Below are positions 1-10,758 of a stretch of DNA of 64,000 nucleotides, one piece after another. The notes below the pieces were generated by a model. The model did not search any database. It had not been told where the DNA came from and saw only the letters and a program-made list of their open reading frames with translations. The translations under genes and the position numbers were made by a program. The stretch's first letter is position 1; each line of letters begins with the position of its first letter. Source of the DNA: Micrasema longulum (taxonomy: Eukaryota > Arthropoda > Insecta > Trichoptera > Brachycentridae); contig JAGVSM010003547.1 of NCBI GenBank assembly GCA_022494885.1, forward strand, positions 62,001 to 126,000, written 5' to 3'.

Positions 1-70
1 ATTTAACCGAATCGTGACGTATTAGGGGCGTAGCCAATGCAACGAACCGTTTTAGCGGGAAAAAAAAAAC

Positions 71-455
71 ATCATCATCATTCCCTTTCCGCACCTAATG
101 GTGTATAGGGCCACTGCATTGGTACACCAACCGCAGCGTATCTTGACCATTTTTGTTACATGAAGGTAAGATGACCAGTCTCAGGTTCAGGTACCAGTCT
201 ATGGTCTATGAAATATTCTAGATCGTCCTATGTTTGATGCCGAGAGGTTAAACTGCAAACAAATGTGCGCACAATACAGCCAAATTTTTGAAAACCCAGA
301 GGAAGTTATAAAAATGTTCTGTTATATAAAAATATTCTGGTGTACAAACACCCTTTTTGACTAAATATTTCAAATCAATCATGTCGGAAACCGACCCCGA
401 GACCCCGTGCATGGAAGGCAAACGTACTGACCATTGGATTACGAGGCCGACAAAA
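71..455 (-). mobile_element. SINE A copy, interrupted
   Basis: tRNA-derived SINE read on the minus strand. The (ATG)n-type tail is at 71-86, the conserved body follows, and the tRNA-like head with B box and A box lies at about 375-455. The body is interrupted at 221-329, and a near-identical 10-11 bp string (aaatattcta / aaatattctg) flanks the interruption at about 211-220 and 330-339, which suggests an insertion with target duplication. The inserted 109 bp are unrecognised. Confidence 0.8.
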
Positions 456-1781
456 TAGTGAAAAGATAATATATAAATATTTGCGCAGCGTTGTGAAATA
501 GTCACTAATTATTTTATTTACTTTAATTAAACAAGCTATATGAATTATTTTACGTTATTTAAATATTTTCCAACAGCTTTTTTCTCGATCGAAGCATTGA
601 ATATTTTTTTGTTTAATTTGTTTAATTATAAACATTACTATCCTTCGTCATTGTACTAAAAAGCTATTGATTGATAATAAATAACAAATATAAAAAAAAT
701 TGTTTTTTTTTTGGTTATAAAATAAACGCGCTCTATTTTTTATGTATTTATTTATTATTTATGCTTTATTAAGTTAGTTCATAACATTTTAAGAACTAAT
801 ATAAACTTTTGACAATATTACAATTTTTTTATCAAAATTTCTCAATTATATATTTTTTCAAATTAATTTTGAATATTAAAATTTTTTCAATTTTTTCTAT
901 GTTGTTAAAGCGAACAAAACATTCATTTTTGCAATTTTTAAAAACATGTGATTACCGTTATAAATACTCACAATGTAAAACCTGTATATAAAACCTGAAT
1001 GTTTCTATTTCTATCAATGTTTCTTCCAAAGTTCTAAGAAATAACATTTTTCTTCACATACCTCTTGTTTCATCTAATTTTAGGCAAAATTCATATTTAT
1101 GGCGAGCTTTTAATAATTTTACTGCTATAAATAAATCATTTAACATAGATTAATTTGAAAATAATCTTAATGACGTACGGCGTTTGCTTTCGAAATAATT
1201 CGTAGAAGTTTTTCTTTTTTTTTAAATTTACATTTAATAACTATTCATTTTATGTTCGAGAATCTTTTTTAACTTACTGTGATGCTACTGGTGAAAACCT
1301 ATAATTGCCTTATTTGTTATTCGTATTGTTATATATTTAAGATAATTATAGCTGTTGGTTATCCAAGTAATTAAAATATAATAATAGACACGAAAAGCAT
1401 GAAAAACATATGAGTAACCCATTTCAAATCATATAATAATTATTTTAAAGTTTCATCATACCGCTGTCGTCTTCTTGTCTGCAATGAATTTCGGCTTTCC
1501 TGTTGGTGCTTCCGACAAAACAATTTTGAATTTCACTCAAATCAAACTAACACTCTAACTAATACACTTTTTAACACTTCTAAGATTCAACAATGATGAT
1601 TATTGCGCAATTAAAAAAATACCCCGGAATCATTATTGTGTAGTGGAACGGCAAATTCTTTTTCCTCACGTAATGTATGGCCAGGTGACAACTACATTTT
1701 CTAAACCATGGGTGGTTGTATTTAATAACCGCTTCCGAAAATAAATTATTTTCCAAACAACATTTTTATTTTAGAAAACGG
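456..1781. other. AT-rich stretch, no gene seen
   Basis: Long homopolymer and TA-rich runs with stops in all frames. The few short open frames have low-complexity Phe/Ile/Lys/Asn composition, as expected by chance in this base composition. No repeat family of this window was recognised here. Confidence 0.6.
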
Positions 1782-2991
1782 GCTATGTATAGCGTGTGAG
1801 CTCGCCAATATATGACAGTAAAATTTTTATTGTCTTTGAATTTCCTAGAGTTTTAACCATCGAAAACAAAAGAAGATTGCAAATCAAATCAACAGACAAT
1901 GGAAATTTGATGTGTATTATTTTAATAGATTGTTTATAACAGAAAAATACATAGAGAAATATGCATTTTTATTTTTTGTAATAAAACAGTCTAGTAAATT
2001 CGAATAAATAAAAATACGCTTTATATTAACAATATTAATTAAAATGCAAAAATAACATTGAATACTTGAAAAATAAATATTATTGAGTGTTACAAACATA
2101 ATTTAAAAAACGGATAGCGATTAAAAGTAAAAACTATCTTTAGTTTAATTCTTATAGCGATAAATACATAAACATTATAAAACAGGAATTATACAAATAC
2201 AAAAATAATATTGTAACTAGGCGGCTACCTACACGGTTAAATTTCGAAACACCACGCAATTTCTTATCTCGGCTACGCTATGTAAAATGAAAAAAATATT
2301 TAAATTAATAATTTCATCACGTCATGAAGTCGCCCCTGGGTAGTGCCTGCTAACGTCAATCAACAAAAACATCCTCGTTTTAATTACAATATTTCGACTA
2401 CGCCATGAATCTCTTTTTTTTAAATAATTTCTCACGTCACAAAGTCGCCCCTGGGTAGCGCCTGCTAACGTCAATCAACAAAAACATCCTTGTTTAAATT
2501 ACAATATTTCGGCTACGCCATGAATATCGTTTTTTAAATAATTTCTCACGTCACAAAGTCGCCCCTGGGTAGCGCCTGCTAACGTCAATCAACAAAACAT
2601 CCTCGTTTTTATAACAGTATTTCGGCTACGCCATGAATTTCTTATAAAAAAATGTCAAAACGTCACAAAGCCACTCTCTGAGTGTCGCTACTGACATCAT
2701 TTACAAAAACATAATTATTTGTGCTTTTTTCAGGTACGCAACATTTTTTTTAAATACACCTACCTAACCGATAAAATACTATTAGTAATTAAACCAAGGT
2801 GTGCTTTAAAGTTCCGTATGGCCAAATAATATTATTTATTATTAGAATATTATTGACATGTAGTTCAAGCATTGCTGCATTCACGTTGCTTTACTTCTGA
2901 GAGCTCAACTGCTATGTTTTTCTATGGTTATGTTTAATGTCATCTGGTTATGTTTAATCATGTATTGGCGAGCTCACAGGCTATACTTACG
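1782..2991. mobile_element. Candidate TIR element carrying a tandem array
   Basis: About 33 bp at 1782-1814 recur inverted at 2959-2991. The shared core is tgtgagctcgccaata, with a further match toward ctat..tata on the outer side. Between them lie 1.1 kb without a coding frame and an internal tandem array at about 2225-2715. The layout resembles a non-autonomous DNA transposon; no clear target-site duplication was found, so the exact ends are uncertain. Confidence 0.5.
2225..2715. repeat. About 115-bp tandem repeat, four units
   Basis: The string cgcccctgggtag recurs at 2331, 2446 and 2560 (spacing 115 and 114), and a diverged counterpart begins near 2670. Each unit also carries a ttcggctacgccatgaat motif and a gctaacgtcaatcaac motif. 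A more diverged half unit precedes the first copy. Units 2 and 3 are nearly identical, so the array expanded recently relative to its outer units. Confidence 0.9.
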
Positions 2992-3835
2992 ACTAGAAAA
3001 CGTATTAGAAAAATGCTTTTTTTTACTAATTAAACCGATCAAAGTTTTTTTTACTATTAATCTAACTAATTGAACACTCACTTTGTATCATTTCGATATT
3101 GCTAATTGTGGTGAAATGACAAAAACGCTGTTAAAATTAATAAAATTTTGCGTAAAACGTGGTGTAACGACAAAGACGATGCCTCATTCACGTTTTTTTA
3201 TTCATGATTCGATTCCCGATTAAATCACAAAATTTTAAAATTTGTAAACTCACTTACAACACAACAAAAAACAATTTTCAAAACAATAGGATTGTTATAC
3301 CGGACCACAAAATCACGTTTTATACAAACTTCGGCAACCAGATTTTTGTAATTTTTAAAAATAAATTGCAAAAATACCCGCTCTTTGTGAAAGCACAGAA
3401 AAATAAGTTATTTTTAGTGCGAATGCTTCGCGATTGAATTTTCAAAACGAACTGGCGTTGGTGGTATTTTCAATCCTTTCATACTAAAAAAATTCGTCAT
3501 CAGATTTCATAACATTTTTCAAGAAAATGCAACAATAAGTTGTTTTGTTACTACCTGAAATAATATTTAATATTATGATCGTTCTTCTAAAATTATTGTT
3601 GTAAATTTCTAAGTAAATGAGTTGGTTTTGTTTATGTTTTTCATAGCATATTAGGAGATATCTAGTAGAAGCAAAATAAATCGAAAAATGACTCATTTTC
3701 TCCCACCCGCGTTTTGAAATGCTTTACGAAAGTATTTTGATAGAGATTTAAATTATGAAGATACGAATATCAGCATTATGCTTTGAAAATTATTGAATCA
3801 AATTAACTAAGTAATAAATCATTCCTTTCGCTCTT
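2992..3835. other. No gene seen
   Basis: AT-rich DNA with a short open frame at 3204-3437 (+). Its composition (Lys, Asn, Phe, Ile) and lack of any recognisable motif do not support a gene. No repeat family of this window was recognised. Confidence 0.5.
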
Positions 3836-3839
3836 ACAT

Positions 3840-4080
3840 TTATTCACGCCTGATAGTACATAAGACACTGCATTGTAACACCAATGCAGTGTATTTCCAT
3901 GGTTTATTAATACAGTTAAGATTATCAGTCTTTCGCTTCACATATCTTGCCCTCGACTGTCGAATTTATTTTATTTATTTGCTTATGTTGCACATTTCAA
4001 ATTAACACTTACATACAGTCAACTCGGTTAGTAATTGATCCTGTGACCCCGTACATGGTAGCCAAACGCGTGCGAAGTTC
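3840..4080 (-). mobile_element. Decayed SINE A copy
   Basis: Minus-strand match to the SINE A body (the cactgcattg..aacaccaatgcagtg region, then the gattatcagtctttcgctt region) and to the head near 4040-4080 (gaccccgtacatggta). Body and head are separated by a tttattttatttattt stretch at about 3963-3985, which looks like the A-rich tail of a short minus-strand LINE insertion. A further small relic of the same body lies at about 4430-4490. Confidence 0.55.
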
Positions 4081-4589
4081 CAAAGTTGATTCCCGGTAAG
4101 AACGATATGGAATATTTATTTTAATTTTTTAAAACTTTAATCTAAGTCCATGGCACTACCACGGTACCACAATCCGGTTCATTATAGTGTTATAAAAGCT
4201 TTTTGAGTTGAGTTTTTAAAATTGAGAAATGCGTGCAAAATAAATAATTATTTATTGAACGGTCGCGTTTCTTTCACAGCGCAGATGCGAGCGAGGTATT
4301 TTACAAACATAATTTTATTTTAACAGAAATTCAGCAATCAAAGCAGTCAATTAATTACAAAGAACATCCAGGCCCATATTACAAAGTGAAGTTAAAAAAG
4401 TTAATCTACATCATAGTTTCCCCACCTGAACTGGTGCGGTGCGTACCTGTGGAGCATAAGGCACTGCATTGGTGCTTGAATTGTAGCAAATGTAAGGTGC
4501 GTAAACTTGCAATTTCTCTTTTTAAGTTATTCAATAGCGTAGAAATATCAATCAAATTTAAACCTACTTTGTTTGATTAAAATTATTTT

Positions 4590-5165
4590 TTGTCAATTTT
4601 TGATGGGATTCCATTGTAATGATGTAATTCTATATTTATTTAGTTACTAATTGAAAATACTTGGGATAAGAATAATTGATATAAAACCAAATATTGTCTT
4701 TAGTGTAGGTACATGGTAGGTATATTTAAAAATATGTCGAAAGAGATAAAACAATTAAAACTAAGTTGAAAGAGATACAATACGTAATATTTCAATGAAA
4801 CAGAGTAAAACAAATTCTATTAAAGTATACCGCCAACACATGACATGTTTCAATTATTTGTCCCACTCCGTTTCATTGAAATATTACGTATTGTATATCT
4901 TTCAACTTATTTTTTATTGAATCCGCAGTTCAGATTATATTTTGTTTTACATAAATTATCCTTGCACTGTATTATATTTACCAGTCTGAAGATGCCCATA
5001 AGAGGGTAAAAGTGCTAAATGGTCGAACAAATAAGTGGAAGTGTACCAAGTATTTTCAATTAGTAACTAAATAAATGCCTGAATAGTCTGAAAATGCCAA
5101 TTAGAGGGTAAAAGCGCTAATTGGTCGAACAAAAAAGTGGAAGTGTACCAAGTATTTTTTACTCA
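4590..5165. mobile_element. Foldback element with nested inverted repeats
   Basis: An outer inverted pair (tagttactaattgaaaata at about 4640 and its complement at about 5047) and an inner pair (acgtaatatttcaatgaaac at about 4787 and its complement at about 4870) bracket one locus. The right side carries two direct copies of a 100-bp unit ending gtggaagtgtaccaagtatt (about 4984-5060 and 5090-5157). The outer arm is also found on the minus strand at about 7870-7970, so this is a dispersed family. No coding frame is seen. Confidence 0.6.
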
Positions 5166-5235
5166 TACGTAAATATAAATAAGTTATTAAAGCATTCAAG
5201 ATACTGACTTAAAATATTGCAGTCCACCTCAACAT

Positions 5236-5470
5236 TATAACCATTTCTCAATCTGTAACCAATAGTAAATAGGGCAATGCATTAGTACAGCAATCGCTGA
5301 GTATCTCGATCAATTTTATAACATGAAAGGAAAGGTGCACAGCCTTACGATTCAGGTGCCAGTCCAGAGATACTAAAATATGATAACACCTTTTAAAATA
5401 AATATTTCATCTTAACTATGTTGGGAATCGAACCAGAAATCTCTTGTAATCATTTTCCTGCACTCAGTGA
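5236..5470 (-). mobile_element. SINE A copy
   Basis: Minus-strand copy with a recognisable body (gcaatgcattagtac..aatcgctgagtatctcgatca) and head. The tRNA-like B box is seen as gggaatcgaacc near 5424. The tail and A box are diverged. Confidence 0.7.
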
Positions 5471-5489
5471 AGTATAGGGAGCTCTATTG

Positions 5490-5620
5490 GTAGTCAAATT
5501 AAATGAAAAGGTCACACGATTTTCGTAAAAAAAATGTTTTTTTAGTATGAACGAAACGTATAAGAAGACGCTTGGTCTTTAAAATGGTTTTTGGATATGT
5601 AGAAGGAGTGATTTCAGTGA
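5490..5620 (-). repeat. Fragment of dispersed repeat E
   Basis: The segment around aaacgtataagaagacgctt and the following ggtctttaaaatggtttttg matches, with substitutions, the segment at about 34855-34915. The larger copy of this family on the plus strand is at 25195-25520. No coding potential is evident in this piece. Confidence 0.45.
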
Positions 5621-6864
5621 TGCATGAAGACAAAGCATTAATATTCAAACAAGGATGTTCAGTGCTACAGGAAGTTTCAAAATAAGTTTTTCTAGATCAT
5701 GGTTAAACACAAATCTCGCACAAATCATACGAAACTCGATTTACGTTGATTTTAACGTTTGGCGTTTTACCACGCGACCACGATAAACTAATTCACTACT
5801 ACTGTGATTGATCAAGTTGATAAAATACTTTTTACTGACGTGATTAACGTCTGTGATTGAGTTACTGATTCTATTTCACACACAGAAGTGCATTTTTTAT
5901 TTCGTCTAGACACAAAATAAATTTGATATTAATTACGCAATATTCAAGTAAGAACATGGTTTATTTACCTGAAAAAAAAATGAAACCGATAAAACAAAGT
6001 ATTTTGCGAAATATAGTGACATTAGCTCACACCAAAGTAGCTAAAAATTATTGCCATAAATAAATATGATATAATGTTTTACAAAAAGAAATAATGTGTA
6101 AGATTCGGTCATTCAAAACAAAAATAGTTTTTAGAACAGGAAGTAGGTTTGTTGGCATACTTAATACTTAGCGCTTGATTGAATATTGACTTACATTATA
6201 TATTATAAATATTCAATTCAATATACGCTAATAGATTTAAGCGGCGTTTCTTTATGAAAACTGCATTAGTTTTTGTGCACGTTTAATCAGTATTATTTTC
6301 AGTTTCATTGCTCCAGAACAGCGTTGATTTGATATTTTTAAAACACATATTACGATTTTTAACCCACTAAGTCTAAGGACTTTTCGGTGGGACATTATTT
6401 TATTTATACTATACAAATTTATTAACTATCGTTTAACAGACACTATGGAGTATTTATAAGGTATTTTTTCAGTTCTTTTTATTTCAATTGAAGATTTTCA
6501 TGTTAATAATGGTTTGATGGATGTTATTCATGACAGTATGCTATACTGTCATGGATAAATATTAAATTTGAAGTAAAGATACCACCATTACACACTCATG
6601 TAGGAGAAATAATTATTTGTTTAGTTTGGTGCAAGAACTTATATAATCCATTTATAACTTAATTCACACTGTTATATATATGAGAAGATGTAGGGCCTTA
6701 CTTATTAGATTTCCTTATAGCAGATATGCATTGAAATAACTAAACTCGATTTAACTTTTTAAAGCCGATATAAAAAAAACCTACTTATAAAAATATTTAT
6801 TACTTGAAATAACAACTCACTAGTTATTTCATGCTTTATTTTTTTAAACAGTCAACACTAATAT
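5621..6864. other. No gene seen; small perfect hairpin at 6529-6553
   Basis: AT-rich DNA upstream of the Myb/SANT-like gene. At 6529-6553 an 11-bp arm (catgacagtat) is repeated inverted around a 3-base loop. The last part must hold the promoter or 5' exons of the gene that starts at 6865 or 6904. A pyrimidine-rich tract ending aaacag at about 6841-6850 could be a 3' splice site of an upstream non-coding exon. Confidence 0.45.
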
Positions 6865-7640
6865 ATGCGCGTGCGCTGTTATTTTTATAACAGCAACAAA
6901 CAAATGTCAACGTCAAATCAAGACTACTGTCAGTTTAATGGAAAACACGAAGAAAACTATAAGAAAAAGAAATCGAAATTGGGAAGAAGAGGAGAAGGTA
7001 AAAACGAGTTCTTTAGTTTATTCGCGTTTCTTTTTTATCACAATAAATTCAAATACATACAAACCTATAATATTTCAGGTAATCAAATGATTAAACATCA
7101 CTTAAATGTGATTGAAAATAAAGGCTTATCTTCCAAGAAAACCAAGAAAGATGCTTGGCAAACAGTTTTGACGGAGTAAGTTTGATAAATATTTTTAACA
7201 TTATAATGTACCGAAATATTTTGGTTTAAATTACATTTAAATATTTCAAATTTTCAGATTTAACGCTCTTAATTCAAAGGCAAGAGACGCTACTCAGCTA
7301 AAATCACAGGGGAAAGTATTGAAAATGGGGGCTAAAAAACGGATTGGAGAGCATAGGCGTCAACTCTTAGCCACTAGGGGTGGACCCAAGCTTCCGAGTC
7401 CATCCCATGATGATTTGATTATGATAGATTTGTTGCCGTTGGAATTTGCAACAGATTTCAATGAATATGACAGCAACGCCATGTTTGACAATGTATGTAG
7501 AAAAAAACATTACTTTTATTTTTCAATGTATTTCTAAATTGCAGATTTTTCCAATAATCAAATTAGTAGAGCATTATAATTTCAAAAACGCCATGACTCG
7601 ACTGGCGAAAATTTTACAAGATCGGAGTATTTTGAAGTAA
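6865..7640 (+). CDS. Zeste-type Myb/SANT-like DNA-binding protein, four exons
   Basis: Splicing exons 6865-6997, 7079-7175, 7258-7492 and 7545-7640 gives one open frame of 186 codons plus TAA. All three introns (81, 82 and 52 nt) have GT..AG borders with pyrimidine-rich acceptors ending tttcag or tgcag. The N-terminus is basic (Lys/Arg-rich at residues 34-42). Residues 46-120 resemble the Myb/SANT-like domain of zeste and MSANTD3-type proteins: HLNVIENK at 52-59, the helix-2 Trp at 71 in DAWQTVLTEFNA, QLK at 90-92, and the RGGP motif after the basic helix (117-120). The usual helix-3 Trp is replaced (Gly95), and helix 1 is short, so the domain is atypical. An in-frame TAA lies just upstream of the first ATG; Met14 (6904) has the better start context (acaaATG). 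A role in DNA binding is inferred from the family. The gene may be domesticated from, or carried by, a transposon. If intron 3 is retained the protein ends at 7537. Confidence 0.65.
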
Positions 7641-8059
7641 ACTAAAACGAACATAGTGCGTACGTTTGTTTTTCCAATATTCTTATAAGGCAATGTTTTG
7701 AGTATATCCAAATGCTTGCAGACGACGGCGCAGAAACGTAGGTAGTTGAGGCACGTTAGCAGGAGAGAATATATTATGCCTTCGAGATGTCGTGTCGGCG
7801 TCGAATGCTGAGAATCCTGGATACATTTAAAACACACTTCAGATAATATTTTGTCTTAAATTAATTATTAAAGGGTGAAAGAGTTAATAAGTATTTTGAA
7901 TTAGTAACTTATATGTATATATAAGCTATTATATCATTACAATGGAATTCCATCTAGAATTGTAAATAAATAATTTAATTCGGACAATGTTCTTATTATT
8001 TTTTTAATTTAAATAAAATAATTATACATTTTTACAATTTAAAAAAAAAATCAAATGTT
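7641..8059. other. 3' flank with poly(A) signal and repeat arm
   Basis: An AATAAA hexamer at 7965-7970 could serve the upstream gene. About 7870-7970 is a minus-strand match to the left end of the foldback element at 4590-5165 (shared ccattgtaatgat and gttactaatt strings), so the 3' flank has been invaded by that family. Confidence 0.4.
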
Positions 8060-8215
8060 CTATTTTGTACTAAAACTAAAATCCCACCAAGCCACTTTCT
8101 GTAGCTTGTTTATAATTTCCTTCACACTCTGTTTGGGAGCGGCATATAAAACAATGACATAAGGATCCATTTCACACGTGTAGTTGAAGATAAAATAATT
8201 AGGATAGATTGACAT
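8060..8215 (-). CDS. Possible exon, ionotropic-receptor-like peptide
   Basis: A 51-codon minus-strand frame reads as globular protein rather than low-complexity filler: YPNYFIFNYTCEMDPYVIV, then a helix KEIINKLQKVAWWDF. An extracellular-domain segment of a divergent insect ionotropic receptor has this look (a C..D/E..Y-I/V-V strand, then a helix ending in W-W/N). That is a judgement from general family appearance only. A possible donor (gtacaa) follows the WDFSF codons. Upstream in frame is a TAA within an ATT repeat and no clean acceptor, so the exon may be damaged. See 8482-8834 for possible further exons. Confidence 0.3.
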   Translation of the reverse strand: MSIYPNYFIFNYTCEMDPYVIVLYAAPKQSVKEIINKLQKVAWWDFSFSTK

Positions 8216-8481
8216 TTATTATTATTATTTTATTTTTTTATTAAATGGCGTTGCATAATAAATTGTATGCTTTTGCCAATGTCATGTTGAATTATTTTAT
8301 TAATATTTTGTTTTTACTTAAAATTTACTCAGCGACTTCTCTTAGGTGAAAATCCCACAAAAAGAAATCGAGTGTAAAATAGTCCGCCCCATGGTGTACG
8401 GATTATTGCGTTTGTTTGGCATTGAATTAATAAACATAATAAAAAATAGTTACAATACAATCAATCTCAATAAACCCTATG

Positions 8482-8834
8482 TTATTTTATCGTTCGGTGT
8501 GGATTTTTACCATGGTGTGTAATGGGCCTTACTATCACGTTCAATCCTTGATGCTCGTTCGATACAATCCTGAGGCAATTGCAAATAATGTAGGCACAAT
8601 TTGCAAGTAATAAAAAATATGTAGTAGAGACTTCACGCCCTACAATGTAGTCGGTGGTTGTCTCACCGCAAAGAATTCTGGTGGCTCCTCGCGACATTGT
8701 ATGCTGCTAACCGCTGAAATAGTGATAAAATAGAATGAGCAACGTAAAATCTTAATGAAATGCGAATAACATTTGCAAATATAAATTAAAGGAAAGTCCA
8801 ATCCAAACACTGGATTGCAGAAGAGTAATTGCAA
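8482..8834 (-). pseudogene. Possible upstream exons or remnant of the same minus-strand gene
   Basis: Two overlapping minus-strand frames are seen. The downstream one (8482-8697) contains a hydrophobic Cys-rich segment and NCLRIVSNEHQGLNVIVRP, then THHG. A gt donor (gtaaaaatcc) follows the HHG codons at about 8509. The other frame (8640-8834) begins with a hydrophobic leader-like run and ends near a possible donor (gtgaga). Together with 8060-8215 the order and strand would suit one gene for a secreted or membrane protein, but I cannot join them cleanly. Chance frames are the alternative. Confidence 0.25.
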
Positions 8835-8906
8835 ATCAATTATTCACATTTTAACACGTGAACCGTTGATCTCAATTATGAATTGTTGTTATGACGTTTG
8901 ATAGAT

Positions 8907-9159
8907 TGTCCCTTAAGCACGGGTTTCCTAGGACAGCGGTGCCCGTATTTTAACGGCCGTAGTGAACATTAATGCAGTTGACAGCCGTCGTAACGGTGAC
9001 TAGAGAGTGTTTTCCTATAAAAATGGTGTTGATAACACCGTTAAAAAATAAAACCACTCTCTAGTCACCACTACGACGGCTGTCCACCGCATCACCGTTC
9101 ACTACGGCCGTTAAGATACGGGCACCGCTGTCCTAGGAAACCCTAGCTTTACTTACAAG
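8907..9159. mobile_element. MITE with about 110-bp inverted arms
   Basis: The left arm starting gggtttcctaggacagcggt (8921) is repeated inverted ending at 9143. The arms run inward about 110 bp with few mismatches and leave a short loop near 9025-9045. Weaker inverted similarity extends outward to about 8907 and 9159. The arms are more GC-rich than the flanks. There is no coding frame, and I cannot fix a target duplication. Confidence 0.8.
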
Positions 9160-9264
9160 TTCTTTAGAATATATTTTACCCAACAGGACAAGACTCCAAA
9201 TCACATTCAATTTTCCGATATTTAGGGCCGCAACAACGATGGGAAGTAAAGTTCATCATACTTT

Positions 9265-9465
9265 CACCATGACAGTATGGTTGAAGATAAATTCTCCCGA
9301 GCAATTACAATGATACACTACCGACCCCCGTTAAGTTTAAGGTAGGTCCAAGCACCAAAGTGACATACCTTAATTATGACGTCATAGTTTAAGATAAATC
9401 CTCCCTAGCAATTACGAAGATACACTACTGACCCCCCACCTTCAAGTTTTGAGATAGGTACATCG
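9265..9465. repeat. Diverged tandem duplication, about 111-bp spacing
   Basis: The segments 9270-9350 and 9381-9460 share the order atgac..t..agataaat, ctccc..agcaatta, gatacactac.gaccccc and a closing ataggt/gtaggt. They differ at about one position in five, so the duplication is old. Confidence 0.6.
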
Positions 9466-9783
9466 GTATGTACCGATTGATCTAGAACCACACTTATTGA
9501 AACTGACAAAAATTTTGCTCCACCGAGCAGTTATTACTTTAATTACATTTTTTTTTATTAATAATTTTGAGGTGGCCAGTTTTATCTTAAAATTCTTTTT
9601 AAAATACGAAAGAGAAAAAAGTTAATTTTGAAATCAAATTAAATTAGACATAACAGTCAGTTTTGAAAATGAGCCACTATATGCAGAGATAATGTTGCTA
9701 GATTCTGGCGTTTTTATATATGGGAGCACCTAGCTTTTCGCTTGAATTGGAATATATCGCAGTTTATAATCACTTTAAAGGGG

Positions 9784-10320
9784 CCACTTTGTCCAGCAGC
9801 AACGACCAAAATAAAGAAGTAAGAGAACAAACAAACAAAGCCGCCGTTGTGGCTGGTTCTTAAGAAATGCTGTATGGGGAAACAAACATATGTTTAAGGA
9901 GAGTAAAGTACGAGTTTATAAAACCTGCATTAGAACTAGCATGACATGATGATATACGGCAGTAAAACAAGGGCCGACACATATATAACAAAAAGTCTCT
10001 TAAGAACGAGTGAAATCAAAACTCTCCGACCCATTGCGGGAACGACAATCCGAGACAAAGTAAGAAACTAAATATGAAGGATCCGCGACGTCGAAGATGT
10101 TGTGCGATGGGGAAGGTCAATGATGAGGTTTCTGGAGAGAGCAGATTCGGAAAGAGTGGTGAATATAGTGGTAGGTGCAATATCAGTTGGACGCAGACCC
10201 TTGGAAGACTACTAAAAAGATGGCGGGACAGTTGGACGTCCGCATCCTAGGAACAGGCTCCGAGCAACAACAGGACGCAGTTCTAGAGAAAGCAGAAGAC
10301 TAAGAAGATGAAGAACTGAT
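9784..10320 (+). pseudogene. Decayed RTE-like reverse transcriptase C-terminus
   Basis: Frames broken by stops still spell the C-terminal part of a non-LTR reverse transcriptase polyprotein. Seen in order: a KEVREQTNKAA segment, ESKVRVYKTCIRTSMTYG, RADTYITKSLLRTSEIKTLR-PIAG, then a VGRRP..KRWRDSW tail. This layout is typical of RTE-type insect elements downstream of the RT core. Several stops and frame changes show it is dead. The closing part (10230-10320) is A/G-rich. It belongs to a different subfamily from the copy at 28231. Confidence 0.75.
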
Positions 10321-10568
10321 ACATTATTTAACTCACTGCGGAAAATATATACTTACTTTTTTAACAATTAAGAATTTTATTTTCTTACATTCGGTATGCA
10401 TTTGATTTAAAAATGTTTTTTTTTTCTAAAATAAATAAACTGAATTTAAAGAAATGACAAGTATTTGTATGTAAATCGGTTATTTTGCTGCAAACTTCCT
10501 ATTGTAATCGGTGCTCTGTGAATATAACGTTTTATGTTATAACATATTAAATACCATATAATTTTTTT

Positions 10569-10758
10569 AGCCTCGTGGTGTAATATTATTGAAAAGGGTG
10601 TTTTACACTAGAATATTTCTTAGTCCCTAGACTGGTACCAGAAGCGTAAGACTGATCACCTTACCTTCATGTAACAAAAATGATCAAGATACGCTGCGAT
10701 TGGTGTACCAATGCAGTGCCCTATGTATGTGCTGAAAGGGAATAATGATGATATTTTT
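10569..10758 (+). mobile_element. SINE A copy, head deleted
   Basis: The A-box end (gcctcgtggtgtaat) is followed directly by the body from gaaaagggtgttttac, so the anticodon and B-box region is missing. The body is otherwise close to the family norm and ends in an atgatgat tail. Confidence 0.85.

Noticed and set aside
456..1781. Mitochondrial-type AT-rich DNA (NUMT)
   Set aside because: No mitochondrial gene, tRNA order or coding frame is recognisable; AT-richness alone matches the rest of the window.
2225..2715. CRISPR-like array
   Set aside because: Units are joined head to tail with no unique spacers, and the DNA is clearly eukaryotic; it is a minisatellite-type tandem repeat.
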